Counted from the first letter of the stretch, positions 35,284 through 43,810 are shown. The stretch is 64,000 nt of DNA from Bradyrhizobium sp. SRL28 (GCF_018596315.1 NZ_JAHEAG010000002.1:434001-498000), one strand, 5' to 3'. Notes: generated by a model from the letters alone, not told the origin. Numbers and translations: made by a program.

Positions 35284-36516
35284 TTAGTACTGTCCTTGCG
35301 GGGTCAGCCCGAGCGCGAGCTGGCCGTACATGGTGCCGACGGCATCCCAGTTCATGCTGATGTGGCGGCCGACGGCATTGGCGTCGCGCCAGGCGCGCTG
35401 CACCGGGTTGGAAAGATCAAGGCCGAGCCCGCCGGTCGAGGCGTTCAACGCTTCAGTGGCGCGAATGGCCAGTGCGACCGAAAAGGCCTGGCCGCGGCGG
35501 CTGACGATGCGATCCTCGATCGAGACCGGCTTGTGGTCGCGGATCGCCGTCGCACGATCCCTGAGATCGCGCAGCAGCACTTCGCGCGCCGCGTCGACCG
35601 AGGCGGTCGCTTCCGCAACGCGCAACTGGATGGTCGGGAAATCCGCCATGCGATTGTTGTGGCCGGCCACCGCGCCGCGGGTGATCCGCTTGGAGGTGAC
35701 GGCAAGATAGTCTTCCAGCGCGCCGGCCGCCGCGCCAACGGCGGCCGATGCAAGGCACGACGGAATATTCGACAGCATCGGGATCGCGAAGGTGGGGTTG
35801 GCGGCATAGAGCGCGGCGCCCGGCGTCGTTCCCGACGTGGTGTCGGCGAAGGACAGCAGGCGGTGCGCCGGCACGAACACGTCATTCAGCACCAGCGTCT
35901 TGCTGCCGGTGCCGCTGAGGCCGACGACATTCCAGGTGTCGTCGATGACGTAGTCGGAAGCGGGGACCAGCAGGAAGGCTGGCGCAAACTGGCCGCTCTC
36001 GGTTTTCGACGGCAACAGCGCCGCGCACAGCGACCATTGCGCATTATCGCAGCCGCTGGCAAACGACCAGCGCCCGGTCAGGCGATAGCCGCCGTCGACC
36101 TCGATCGCCTTGGCGGCCGGCGCGTAGGAGCCGCAGGCTACTGCGTCGGAATTGCTGTCCCAGACGTCGCGCTGCGCTTGTTCGGGAAATCCCGCGATCA
36201 GCCATTGATGGGCCGCGAGCAGGCCGCCGACCCATGCCGTCGACGCGCAGCTTTTCGCAAGCTCGATGTTCAGTTCGACCAGCACGTCGAAATCGTGCTC
36301 GTAGCCGCCGAACATCGCCGGCTTGACGATGTCGAAATAGTCGATGTTTCGCAGGGCAATGATGTTCTCTTCCGGAACGCGGCCGGCCTTTTCCGTGTTG
36401 TGGGCGCGCGCTTTGATTTGCGGCGCAATCTGCGCCACGCGGCTCCGCAACTCGGCAATATCAGGACGAGGCGCCGGCGCGGGCGGCACGTCCTTCAACT
36501 GGGCGACTGATACCAT
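35284..36516 (-). CDS. graA: resorcinol hydroxylase, oxygenase component
   Basis: Flavin-dependent monooxygenase of the acyl-CoA-dehydrogenase fold (HpaB/HsaA-like group D), 410 residues, hydroxylating resorcinol to hydroxyquinol with FADH2 or FMNH2 from GraD. Visible features: 'KAGRVPEENIIALRNIDYFDI' near the N-terminus, 'GYRLTGRWSFASGCDNAQWSL' near 145 and 'WNVVGLSGTGSKTLVLNDVF' near 190, followed by a helical C-terminal half ('ALNASTGGLGLDLSNPVQRAWRD'). It lies between the reductase and decarboxylase genes in one operon, which decides the specific name. Confidence 0.9.
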   Translation of the reverse strand: MVSVAQLKDVPPAPAPRPDIAELRSRVAQIAPQIKARAHNTEKAGRVPEENIIALRNIDYFDIVKPAMFGGYEHDFDVLVELNIELAKSCASTAWVGGLLAAHQWLIAGFPEQAQRDVWDSNSDAVACGSYAPAAKAIEVDGGYRLTGRWSFASGCDNAQWSLCAALLPSKTESGQFAPAFLLVPASDYVIDDTWNVVGLSGTGSKTLVLNDVFVPAHRLLSFADTTSGTTPGAALYAANPTFAIPMLSNIPSCLASAAVGAAAGALEDYLAVTSKRITRGAVAGHNNRMADFPTIQLRVAEATASVDAAREVLLRDLRDRATAIRDHKPVSIEDRIVSRRGQAFSVALAIRATEALNASTGGLGLDLSNPVQRAWRDANAVGRHISMNWDAVGTMYGQLALGLTPQGQY

Positions 36517-36571
36517 TGGTTTGCTCCATGTCTTCGATGGGTTGAAAGGCGGTCAGGGGGCGGGCGCGGGT

Positions 36572-37090
36572 TCACGCAGCCTGGCTGTCGTGCGGCACCG
36601 AGAAACAGTAGGTCGCATCCTGGTAGATCAGCGGCTCGATCGGATCGCGCACGTTCACGGTCTCGGCTTCGCCGATGAAGATCGTGTGCGTGCCGTAGGG
36701 CACGGCGGCCGCCTTCTTGCAAAAGATGTTGATCTGCGCGTCGGCGAGGTAGGTGACGCCCTCGGCCGAAGTCATCCAGTCGCCGAGCCCGAACCGTTCT
36801 TCGGCCGGGAGCGCGCCGCTGAAGGCGGATGAAAGCGGGACCTGATCGCGGCGCAGCACGTTGACGCAAAACCGGCGTGCCAGCAGCATGATGTCATGCA
36901 GCAGCGTTGCCTGGTTGATGCAGACGATCAGGGAAGGGGGATCAAGCGACAGCGATGTCACGGCGGTCGCCGTCATCCCGTGCCGGCGATCCTGATCGGC
37001 CGATGTAATGACCGACACCGCCGCGGGAAATCGCCGCAACGCGCGCTTGAACGTTTCTCGCAATTCGTCGGATGCCGAATCCAGCGACAT
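36572..37090 (-). CDS. graD: flavin reductase, resorcinol hydroxylase small component
   Basis: HpaC-like NAD(P)H:flavin oxidoreductase of 172 residues supplying reduced flavin to GraA. The motif 'FPAAVSVITSADQDRRHGMTATAVTSLSLDPPSLIVCIN' region is in the expected place near residue 22, followed by 'FCVNVLRRDQVPLS' and the late 'YGTHTIFIGEAETV'. The ATG at 37090 has GGAGG six bases upstream; an earlier GTG at 37102 is not needed. It is the first gene of the gra operon, 132 bp from divergent graR. Confidence 0.9.
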   Translation of the reverse strand: MSLDSASDELRETFKRALRRFPAAVSVITSADQDRRHGMTATAVTSLSLDPPSLIVCINQATLLHDIMLLARRFCVNVLRRDQVPLSSAFSGALPAEERFGLGDWMTSAEGVTYLADAQINIFCKKAAAVPYGTHTIFIGEAETVNVRDPIEPLIYQDATYCFSVPHDSQAA

Positions 37091-37145
37091 GGTTTCCTCC
37101 ACTGAAATCCGCTCTTGTCCGGCGGCTTAATTTTCTCGAACAATA

Positions 37146-37190
37146 ATTGCATTTGCAAATATCGGTCAAGCGGAAATTTTCAAATGCAAC
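37146..37190. promoter_or_regulatory. candidate GraR operators in graD-graR intergenic region
   Basis: Two related sites: ATTGCATTTGCAAAT (37146-37160), containing the perfect palindrome ATTTGCAAAT, and on the other strand GTTGCATTTGAAAAT (37190-37176). Both share TTGCATTTG-A in opposite orientations, about 30 bp apart, in the AT-rich space between divergent genes: the usual arrangement for a MarR-type repressor. Which protein binds is inferred. Confidence 0.55.
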
Positions 37191-37222
37191 AATTGCCTTG
37201 AAAAACGATTGGCATCCGGTTA

Positions 37223-37747
37223 TTGGAAGATTGCAAAAGTTGCACCAAGCCAGGAAGCAAGACCCTGTACAGGCTGACAAATTCCTTTCCCTATTTGCTC
37301 AACCGCGTCGGCGTGCAGATGGGTGAGCTGTTTTCCAGGCGCATTGCCGGCTACGGCGTCACCCTGCCGATGTATCGTGTCATGGCCGCGCTTTGGGAAA
37401 CCGGCGATCAGCGGCTCGGCGATCTCGCTGCGATGACGACGATCGAGATATCGACGTTGTCGCGGCTGGTGGGTGAGATGAAACGGCGTGGCCTCGTCAC
37501 GCGCGCGCGGCTGAAGGACAACGGCCGCACCGTTGCGATCAACCTCACGCCGAAGGGGCGGACACTGGTCGAAGAGTTGATCCCGATCGCCATCCACTTC
37601 GAGGAGGTTGCGGTGCGCGATTTCGCGTCGAAGAACATTTCGGACCTGAAGACAATTCTGGCAGAGATCTACGAGAGCCTGAAGTCGCTCGAACCCGAAA
37701 TCGAGGAAGCGAACAAGGCGCGTAAGGCGGCAAAGTCAAAAGCGTGA
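37223..37747 (+). CDS. graR: MarR-family regulator of the gamma-resorcylate operon
   Basis: MarR/wHTH regulator of up to 174 residues. The winged-helix core is 'LPMYRVMAALWETGDQRLGDLAAMTTIEISTLSRLVGEMKRRGLVTRAR', with the wing 'DNGRTVAINLTPKGRTL'. The C-terminus is a charged dimerisation helix. The longest frame starts at TTG 37223 and no ATG precedes 'MGELF', so the true start is uncertain (a CTG near 37262 after AGGAAG is an alternative). Divergent from graD, with palindromic sites between them, so it most likely represses the operon until the substrate binds. Confidence 0.88.
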   Translation: MEDCKSCTKPGSKTLYRLTNSFPYLLNRVGVQMGELFSRRIAGYGVTLPMYRVMAALWETGDQRLGDLAAMTTIEISTLSRLVGEMKRRGLVTRARLKDNGRTVAINLTPKGRTLVEELIPIAIHFEEVAVRDFASKNISDLKTILAEIYESLKSLEPEIEEANKARKAAKSKA

Positions 37748-37787
37748 CTCTTTGTAACGCTTGAGCAGCTCGTGCTCTGCCAAGCCT

Positions 37788-37982
37788 TTAGCTGTGCATG
37801 GCGGCGCGGAAGCCGACGAAGCTCAACACGCCCGCCACAGTGACGGCAATCCAGCTCGCCCAGAACGGCACATCAACGCCATTCAAGGTGACGGACCACC
37901 CCATCACAATCCGGATCAACTGCAGAAGTGCGATCAGTGCAAAGATGGCGGCGGCAAGCGTGCAAAAGGCTCTTATGGTCAT
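37788..37982 (-). CDS. small two-helix membrane protein
   Basis: Hypothetical inner-membrane protein of 64 residues from the ATG at 37982, with GGAG eight bases upstream. Two hydrophobic helices, 'FCTLAAAIFALIALLQLIRIV' and 'WASWIAVTVAGVLSFVGF', are separated by a short loop with 'NGVDVPF'. It converges with graR, ending 41 bases beyond its stop. Function unknown; a longer frame to 38111 has no ribosome site. Confidence 0.6.
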   Translation of the reverse strand: MTIRAFCTLAAAIFALIALLQLIRIVMGWSVTLNGVDVPFWASWIAVTVAGVLSFVGFRAAMHS

Positions 37983-38184
37983 TACCCATCTCCGATGGCC
38001 CACGAGAATGTGCTCGTCCCCCGCATCCAAAATGGGGAGGGACCGGCGCGGCGGCCACTCTCCTCGAACAGGGAGGTGGCTTAACCGAGCCGCTTTCGAT
38101 GTGTCGTACAAGCGCCGTTTCGCGACGAGATGACCTCAGGTTAGAGTGACCGAAGCCGTTCCACGAGGAATTATGCTCGCTGAA

Positions 38185-38661
38185 TCAAATTTCGCAGTCG
38201 ACTGAATTCAAAGCCTTACGCAAGCCACCAAACGCGCTCAGCCGACAGGGCTCGGTATCGCTGACGCCCTTTGAACGCTCGGAAATGGTGGTTCGCTTGA
38301 TATGGGTTGGCTTTGTCTTCGACTTAGGAAGGGCAGCGGTAGCGACCTTCTTTGGTTTGGGATCGTGCCGAGGGCGGTTGATCAGCCTCGGGGGCTCCGA
38401 AGAACCGATACTGATGTCTTCCGACGGAGAAATGCGTTCGTCGACGAGAGCAGGCTGCGCTGGCGTCTCGCTGCTCGCAGCGGTAATTTCAAGTCGATCA
38501 GCCTTCGCCAACGCACCCTGTGAATCGGAAATGCCTACGCCTGTCTCGGCAAGGGGCTGGACGACGGCTACTGCACTACGCGGTGGAGTTCTGAGTTCCA
38601 TTGCCGCCAGTACGCCTACACCCAACGGGATGAGAAGGCCCAACAACATCATTCTCAGCAT
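38185..38661 (-). CDS. hypothetical membrane-anchored protein
   Basis: Protein of 158 residues starting at ATG 38661 with GGAGG upstream. An N-terminal hydrophobic segment ('MMLLGLLIPLGVGVLAAME') is followed by a Pro/Ser/Lys-rich low-complexity region ('RPRHDPKPKKVATAALPKSK') and a conserved-looking end 'CRLSAFGGLRKALN', with two Cys in the last 20 residues. Probably secreted or anchored in the periplasm. No recognised domain. Confidence 0.65.
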   Translation of the reverse strand: MLRMMLLGLLIPLGVGVLAAMELRTPPRSAVAVVQPLAETGVGISDSQGALAKADRLEITAASSETPAQPALVDERISPSEDISIGSSEPPRLINRPRHDPKPKKVATAALPKSKTKPTHIKRTTISERSKGVSDTEPCRLSAFGGLRKALNSVDCEI

Positions 38662-38702
38662 GATGTCCTCCGGCTACATTTGTGCCGGTGAAATTCTCCG
38701 AT

Positions 38703-38951
38703 CTAATGAGGCAACTTGGCGGCGGCTGACTTAACAACCCGACCCTCGTACAGGGCGTTTGCCGACAGGGTTAACGGTTTGGCTTTGCCGGCGGCGGCCA
38801 TCTCTCTAGCGGATGCGGCGTCCTGGCCGACGAACGCCCGCGCATGAGCGGACATTCGTCCGTCGAATGTCAGGAAATGGAGATGCCGTTCTGCATACGC
38901 ATTTTGCCAATCATTCTTGCCGCTTAGACCGAGCCGTGAGTTCGGCGACAC
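38703..38951 (-). CDS. possible hypothetical protein
   Basis: Frame of 82 codons from a GTG without a clear ribosome site, ending 'TLSANALYEGRVVKSAAAKL'. Composition is protein-like (Ala/Lys-rich helical C-terminus), and the stop lies 41 bases upstream of the preceding hypothetical gene on the same strand. Weak support. Confidence 0.3.
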   Translation of the reverse strand: MSPNSRLGLSGKNDWQNAYAERHLHFLTFDGRMSAHARAFVGQDAASAREMAAAGKAKPLTLSANALYEGRVVKSAAAKLPH

Positions 38952-39066
38952 TTCACGGCGCTGCCAATCGCGGAACCGTGAACCCCTTCACACTTGTAAT
39001 CCGTCGGTTGTCCTAGGCTTGATTAACTAACGCTGGGGCTGTTCTCAAAAAGTAGAGGAAGCTGCA

Positions 39067-40125
39067 ATGCGTGAACCAAACCTTGAAAAGTTGAACGCGC
39101 TCGTAGGAAAGCTGGTCGGCGACCTCGGCGTCTCACTAGGCGGCGCAAGCATACTGCTCGGCGATCGCCTCGGGCTCTACAAGGCGATGGCGGATGGTGC
39201 CGTGGTCACTCCGTCCGAGCTTGCCAAGAAGACCGGTCTGCATGAGCGTTATGTGCGCGAATGGCTGTCCGGGCAGGCCGCCTCTGGATACATCGACTAC
39301 CACCCCGAGAAAAATGCGTTCTCACTCTCGGCGGAGCAAGCCATGGCGTTCGCCGAAGAGGGGTCGCCAGCTTTCTTTGCCGGTGCATTCGATGTCGTGC
39401 AGTCGACCTATCTCGATGAACCCAAAGTCGCCGAAGCGTTTCGAACCGGGAAAGGCGTTGGTTGGCACGAGCACTCGAAGTGTCTTTTCTCTGGCACCGA
39501 ACGCTTCTTCAGGCCGGGCTATAACGCCAATCTGGTTTCGAACTGGATTCCGACGCTCGAAGGCGTCGAGGCAAAACTGAAAGCTGGCGCCAGGGTGGCC
39601 GATGTCGGATGCGGCCACGGCGCCTCTACGATTGTGATGGCGCAGGCTTACCCCAAGTCAGAGTTCTTCGGGTTCGATTACCACAAGCCTTCGATTGAAC
39701 GCGCGAAGGTCCTGGCGCAGGAAGCGGGAGTTGGAGACCGCATCACGTTCGCGCAGGCCAGTGCCAAGGATTTTCCGGCGAAGGACTACGATCTGGTGGC
39801 GTTCTTCGATTGCCTGCATGACATGGGCGACCCCGTGGGTGCAGGCAAGCATGTCAAGGAAACGCTAGCCAAGGATGGGTCGTGGATGATCGTCGAGCCG
39901 TTTGCGCATGACAATCTCAAGGACAATCTCAACCCGGTCGGATGCATTTTCTATCACGCCTCGACATTCATTTGTACGCCCGCTTCACTCTCTCAAGAAG
40001 TAGGCTTGGGGCTCGGTGCGCAGGCGGGTGAAAGCAGATTGCGTCAGGTGGCGACTGAAGCGGGCTTCAAGCGCTTCCGTCGCGCGACCGAGACGCCGTT
40101 CAACATGATCTTCGAAGTGCGTTGA
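39067..40125 (+). CDS. SAM-dependent methyltransferase with N-terminal winged helix
   Basis: Class I methyltransferase of 352 residues. An N-terminal winged-helix-like domain ('VVTPSELAKKTGLHERYVREWLSGQAASGYI') precedes the Rossmann domain with motif I 'ARVADVGCGHGASTIVMAQ' (near 178), acidic 'FFGFDYHKPSIERAK' and 'DYDLVAFFDCLHDMGDP' (near 240). The layout resembles O-methyltransferases and Rv2258c-like proteins in which the helix domain serves dimerisation rather than DNA binding. Substrate unknown. Preceded by AGAGGAA seven bases before the ATG. Confidence 0.88.
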   Translation: MREPNLEKLNALVGKLVGDLGVSLGGASILLGDRLGLYKAMADGAVVTPSELAKKTGLHERYVREWLSGQAASGYIDYHPEKNAFSLSAEQAMAFAEEGSPAFFAGAFDVVQSTYLDEPKVAEAFRTGKGVGWHEHSKCLFSGTERFFRPGYNANLVSNWIPTLEGVEAKLKAGARVADVGCGHGASTIVMAQAYPKSEFFGFDYHKPSIERAKVLAQEAGVGDRITFAQASAKDFPAKDYDLVAFFDCLHDMGDPVGAGKHVKETLAKDGSWMIVEPFAHDNLKDNLNPVGCIFYHASTFICTPASLSQEVGLGLGAQAGESRLRQVATEAGFKRFRRATETPFNMIFEVR

Positions 40126-40290
40126 CCGATCGGAGCAACGTGCGCATCGGTCCGGATGCTTGCAGGAAATGCGGCTCCTGGCGCCCTGCATTCACTCCGG
40201 ACTGATGTCGCCGATTGGCCCATCGCGTCGACATCAACATGCTTGCTTTTGCGCCGCTCTTGGAGGCCAAGCGGACATCAGCCCGCGGCT

Positions 40291-40842
40291 CTAGTTCGCA
40301 GCCGCGCGGCGCTTGCTCCGGCCTGCGACGTCGGGATAGCCGTGCAGCATCACCTTGTCGGCCTGCACGCCCCAGCTTTCCAGCCGATCCAGAAAGCTCA
40401 TGCCGAGCAGGTTGGTCTTCATCTGCCCGCGCGGTACCACCAGCGCCGGCACCGATTTCTCGACGAGCTGACCTACCGCGAGACGGTCGAGCGTCAGCCG
40501 CGCCGCCTTGGTGTGACCGCCCGCGGTTTCGACGTCCACATTGTATTCGAGCATCTCGATCGGCAGGCCGATCGCCTTCGCCGTCTCCCAGGTCAGCACC
40601 ACCGACGTCGCGCCGGTGTCGATCACCATCGGCGCCTTGACGCCGTTGATCTTGGCATGCAGCGCGAATTCGCCGGCCTTGCCGCGCGCGATCTCCACGG
40701 CGGGCGCCGGCTCCAGGCTGCGTTGCCGCAGCATTTTCGTGACCGAGTTGCTGGCGCGCGCGATCTGGTCCGGATCGCCATAGGCGACGACGGCGCCGGC
40801 GGTGGCGGCGAGCATCGCCACAACGAGCATGATGCGGATCAT
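40291..40842 (-). CDS. periplasmic retropepsin-like aspartic protease (TIGR02281 type)
   Basis: Protein of 183 residues from ATG 40842 (GGAGG six bases upstream) with an N-terminal signal helix ('IMLVVAMLAATAGAVVAYG'). The active-site motif is 'APMVIDTGATSVVLTW' (DTGA), followed by 'KTNLLGMSFLDRLESWGVQ', the conserved 'LGMSFL' of the TIGR02281 clan AA family. It probably works as a homodimer in the periplasm. It follows the DUF1289 gene on the same strand, an association I recall from related genomes. Confidence 0.88.
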   Translation of the reverse strand: MIRIMLVVAMLAATAGAVVAYGDPDQIARASNSVTKMLRQRSLEPAPAVEIARGKAGEFALHAKINGVKAPMVIDTGATSVVLTWETAKAIGLPIEMLEYNVDVETAGGHTKAARLTLDRLAVGQLVEKSVPALVVPRGQMKTNLLGMSFLDRLESWGVQADKVMLHGYPDVAGRSKRRAAAN

Positions 40843-40882
40843 AGCGCGCCTCCGCCGATTGGTCCCAAGATTCGTCCCACGA

Positions 40883-41086
40883 TCAGCCTTGCTCGGTGCG
40901 CGGCGGCATCTGCAAGAGGCCGGCCTCCGCCATGCGCGCCGCAAGCCCTTCCATCACGGCCAATCGCTCCGCCGTCTCCATGCGGTGCCAGCGCGCGATC
41001 TCCGGCAACGTTCGTCCGCAGCCGAAGCAGAGTTTGGTTTTGGGGTCCATCATACAGACTGCGATACACGGCGTTTCTTTGCTCAT
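40883..41086 (-). CDS. DUF1289 domain-containing protein
   Basis: Small protein of 67 residues beginning 'SKETPCIAVCMMDPKTKLCFGCGRTLPEIARWHRM'. The four Cys (C-x3-C, then C-x2-C) and 'EIARW' are the DUF1289 signature and suggest a metal site. Function unknown. It ends 40 bases before the aspartic protease start, probably co-transcribed. Confidence 0.9.
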   Translation of the reverse strand: MSKETPCIAVCMMDPKTKLCFGCGRTLPEIARWHRMETAERLAVMEGLAARMAEAGLLQMPPRTEQG

Positions 41087-41131
41087 TTAGCGATAGTGAA
41101 ATGGTTTGCGTCCGTTGCGCAAGCGCTCCAG

Positions 41132-42736
41132 CTACAACCCTGTTCCTGCACTCATGATCGGCTTGTGACGCGCCCGCCGTTCTTCGTCGGCGATCGCTGT
41201 GACGATGGGTTCCGGCTGCAGGGGCGGGGCCTCCTCGGCCATCGGCGCCAGCGCGCTCATCACGCGCTCCGGCGGGAAGGTGACGATGACTTCGGTGCCG
41301 ATGCGCAATTTCGATTTCAGCGTGAAGGTGCCGCCATGCATGTCGATCAGGCTCTTTGCGATCGGAAGGCCCAGCCCCGCGCCCTGTTCGGCCGACTTGA
41401 TCGAGTTGGAGCCCTGGCCGAAGGAAGCCAGCACGACCGGAATTTCATCCTCGGCAATGCCGGAGCCGGTATCCTTGACGCTGAGGTATTGCCCGCCGGA
41501 AGCGGTCCAGCCGACCTTGAGCCAGATATCGCCGCCCTGCGGGGTGAACTTGATCGAATTGGATAACAAATTGAGCACGACCTGGCGCGTGGCGCGTTCG
41601 TCGCCCCAGATCCTGGGCATGCCGTGCTCGAACACCTCGCGGATGGTGATGCCGCGGCTGGTCGCGCGCAGCTTCAACAGATGGTGGCAGTCGGCAACGA
41701 CGTGAACCAGCGACACCGCTTCCTCGTTCAGCTCATAGCGGCCGGCCTCGATCCGCGACAGATCGAGAATCTCGTTGATGAGATTGAGCAGGTGAACGCC
41801 CGAATTGTGGATGTCGGCGGAATATTCCTTGTACACCGCCACCGCATGCGCGCCGAAAATTTCGCTCTTCATCACCTCGGAGAAGCCGAGGATCGCGTTC
41901 AGCGGCGTTCGCAGCTCATGGCTCATCTGCGCCAGAAAGCGCGACTTGGCGACGTTGGCGGATTCGGCGCGGTGCCGCGCTTCGTCCGAGATCGCCTTGG
42001 CTTGTTCGAGCTCGCCGATCAGCGCGTCCTTTTCGGCGCGCGCTTCGAGCGTCGCCAGCGTCGTCGAATGGAGCTGATGGGCAAGGAGAGCAAAATAGGC
42101 CTCGGCGGCGACCGCAAGCAGCGCGAGCGCGTAATTGTCGAAGGTCCCGCCCAGTATGAAATTGAGCGCGATCGCCGCCGTCACCGGCGCGGTCGCTGCC
42201 ATAGCCGCAATCGGGAGCGTCGCCGCCAGCATGCTCGACACCGCGATCACCAGCAGCATCAGGAACATCATCATCGTGTTCGAGACGACGTCGACGCCGG
42301 CCGGATGCATCAGGATCGCCGTCCAGCTCAGGCCGTAGAGCAAGTCGAGCAGCACGAACCGGGTTTGCCATCTGCGCGTGGCGGCGAGCGAGGGCTGCTC
42401 GCCGAGGAAGCGCCTGCAATTGCGAATGATGGCAGCATGGATGCAGAGCATGCCGACGGTCCAGACCGTAGCCGGCACGGCGGCCTTCCAGAGGCCGAAC
42501 AGCACGCCGGTCGAAACCACCAGCAGCATAACGACAAAGGAGGCCGATACCCGGGTCTGGGCATATTGCCGGAGCAATTCGGTATCGAAAGCCGGGCGGG
42601 TGCCGCTTGATGACGTTAACCGGTCCCGCGCCTCGCGCACCCGCTGCGCCGCCACGCGCCGGGTATTGACCGGCGGTGCGACCGGCGCTTCTGCCGGAAG
42701 CTGGACAACCTCGGGCTTTTCTGCGGGGTTACTCAT
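41132..42736 (-). CDS. membrane sensor histidine kinase, PleC/DivJ-like
   Basis: Kinase of 534 residues from ATG 42736. A Pro-rich N-terminus precedes about six transmembrane helices (about residues 60-205, from 'ASFVVMLLVVSTGVLFGLW'), a coiled coil, HisKA with 'FLAQMSHELRTPLNAILGFSEVM', and HATPase_c ('LLSNSIKFTPQGGDI', 'DTGSGIAEDE', 'GAGLGLPIAKSLIDMHGG'). The HisKA sequence and 'NEILDLSRIEAG' resemble the PleC/DivJ/PdhS cell-cycle kinases. A perfect CtrA consensus site lies about 100 bases upstream, supporting that link. No receiver domain. An alternative ATG at 42781 lies inside a GC hairpin and is less likely. Confidence 0.88.
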   Translation of the reverse strand: MSNPAEKPEVVQLPAEAPVAPPVNTRRVAAQRVREARDRLTSSSGTRPAFDTELLRQYAQTRVSASFVVMLLVVSTGVLFGLWKAAVPATVWTVGMLCIHAAIIRNCRRFLGEQPSLAATRRWQTRFVLLDLLYGLSWTAILMHPAGVDVVSNTMMMFLMLLVIAVSSMLAATLPIAAMAATAPVTAAIALNFILGGTFDNYALALLAVAAEAYFALLAHQLHSTTLATLEARAEKDALIGELEQAKAISDEARHRAESANVAKSRFLAQMSHELRTPLNAILGFSEVMKSEIFGAHAVAVYKEYSADIHNSGVHLLNLINEILDLSRIEAGRYELNEEAVSLVHVVADCHHLLKLRATSRGITIREVFEHGMPRIWGDERATRQVVLNLLSNSIKFTPQGGDIWLKVGWTASGGQYLSVKDTGSGIAEDEIPVVLASFGQGSNSIKSAEQGAGLGLPIAKSLIDMHGGTFTLKSKLRIGTEVIVTFPPERVMSALAPMAEEAPPLQPEPIVTAIADEERRARHKPIMSAGTGL

Positions 42737-42836
42737 CAAACAACACAAATCCTGCCCGCGAACCGCGCGGGCTTTTTGCATTGTCTATCTGTGGGGCTAA
42801 ATCATTAAGCGATGACTTAAAGAGCTAAAAATATCC

Positions 42837-42852
42837 GTTAACGGGAAGTTAA
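42837..42852 (-). promoter_or_regulatory. CtrA-type box upstream of sensor kinase
   Basis: On the minus strand, toward the kinase: TTAACTTCCCGTTAAC, exactly TTAA-N7-TTAAC, the published consensus of the alphaproteobacterial cell-cycle regulator CtrA. It lies 100 bases upstream of the kinase ATG in an AT-rich stretch with further TTAA pairs (one with N8 spacing near 42815). Confidence 0.6.
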
Positions 42853-42868
42853 AATTAACCTGTTCCCC

Positions 42869-42916
42869 AGGTGGAACCCCGCTTCTGTGGGGACAAGAAG
42901 CGGGGCCAATCCACCT
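42869..42916 (-). terminator. strong hairpin after HIBADH-family gene
   Basis: AGGTGGA / CCCCGCTTCT - GTGGGGACA - AGAAGCGGGG / TCCACCT: a 10-bp perfect stem extended by a 7-bp outer stem. It lies 21 bases after the stop of the minus-strand dehydrogenase gene. No T-run follows, so termination is probable but not certain. Confidence 0.5.
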
Positions 42917-42937
42917 GCCTTAACCGGTTTTTTTAAC

Positions 42938-43810
42938 TCAGCGCTCCAGCCGGGCCATCAGGCTCGACGTATCCCAGCGCTTGCCGCCCATCTTCTCGAC
43001 CTCGGCGTAGAACTGATCAACCAAAGCGGTCACCGGCAGGTTGGCGCCGTTGCGGCGGGCTTCTGCGATGCAGATCGAGAGGTCCTTGCGCATCCATTCG
43101 ACCGCAAAGCCGAAATCGAATTTGCCCTCGTTCATGGCCTTGTAGCGGTTCTCCATCTGCCAGGACTGCGCCGCGCCCTTGGAGATGGTTTCGATGACGG
43201 CCGGAACGTCCAGCCCCGACTTCTTTGCGAAATGAAGGCCCTCGGACAGGCCCTGGACAAGACCTGCGATGCAGATCTGGTTGACCATCTTGGTGAGCTG
43301 GCCGGCGCCGGCGGGCCCGAGAAGTTTGCACATCCGCGCGTAGGAGCCGGCGATGATCGGCTCGGCCGCGGCATAGGCATCTTCGTTGCCGCCGCACATC
43401 ACCGTCAGCACGCCGTTTTCCGCACCCGCCTGGCCGCCGGACACCGGCGCATCGATGAACTTGAAGCCTGCCTTCGTGGCGGCGGCGTCGAGCTCGCGGG
43501 CCACCTCGGCGGAGGCGGTGGTGTGATCGACGAAGATTGCGCCCTTTTTCATGCCGGCGAAAGCGCCGTCGGCGCCGATCGTGACCGCGCGCAGATCATT
43601 ATCGTTGCCGACGCAGCACATCACGAAATCCTGGCCTTCGGCCGCTTCCTTCGGCGTCGGCGCGGCGCGGCCGCCGAATTTGTCCGCCCATTCCTTCGCC
43701 TTGGCGCCGGTCCGGTTGTACACGGTCACCTCGTGGCCGCCTTTTTTCACCAGATGTCCTGCCATGGGGAAACCCATTACGCCGAGACCGAGAAAAGCGA
43801 CTTTAGCCAT
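42938..43810 (-). CDS. NAD(P)-dependent beta-hydroxyacid dehydrogenase (HIBADH family)
   Basis: Dehydrogenase of 290 residues. The N-terminal Rossmann motif 'VAFLGLGVMGFPMAGHLVK', the substrate motif 'FIDAPVSGGQAGAENGVLTVM' near 120 and the catalytic Lys region 'GAGQLTKMVNQICIAGLVQGLSEG' near 170 identify the 3-hydroxyisobutyrate/tartronate-semialdehyde reductase family. The ATG at 43810 has AAGG upstream; earlier starts lie in low-quality sequence. Which hydroxyacid it uses cannot be told; valine catabolism or glyoxylate metabolism are both possible. Confidence 0.9.
   Translation of the reverse strand: MAKVAFLGLGVMGFPMAGHLVKKGGHEVTVYNRTGAKAKEWADKFGGRAAPTPKEAAEGQDFVMCCVGNDNDLRAVTIGADGAFAGMKKGAIFVDHTTASAEVARELDAAATKAGFKFIDAPVSGGQAGAENGVLTVMCGGNEDAYAAAEPIIAGSYARMCKLLGPAGAGQLTKMVNQICIAGLVQGLSEGLHFAKKSGLDVPAVIETISKGAAQSWQMENRYKAMNEGKFDFGFAVEWMRKDLSICIAEARRNGANLPVTALVDQFYAEVEKMGGKRWDTSSLMARLER

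Noticed and set aside
42752..42780. GC hairpin followed by a T-run on the plus strand (terminator-like)
   Set aside because: No plus-strand gene ends nearby; it lies in the leader of the minus-strand kinase and may only be a structured leader.
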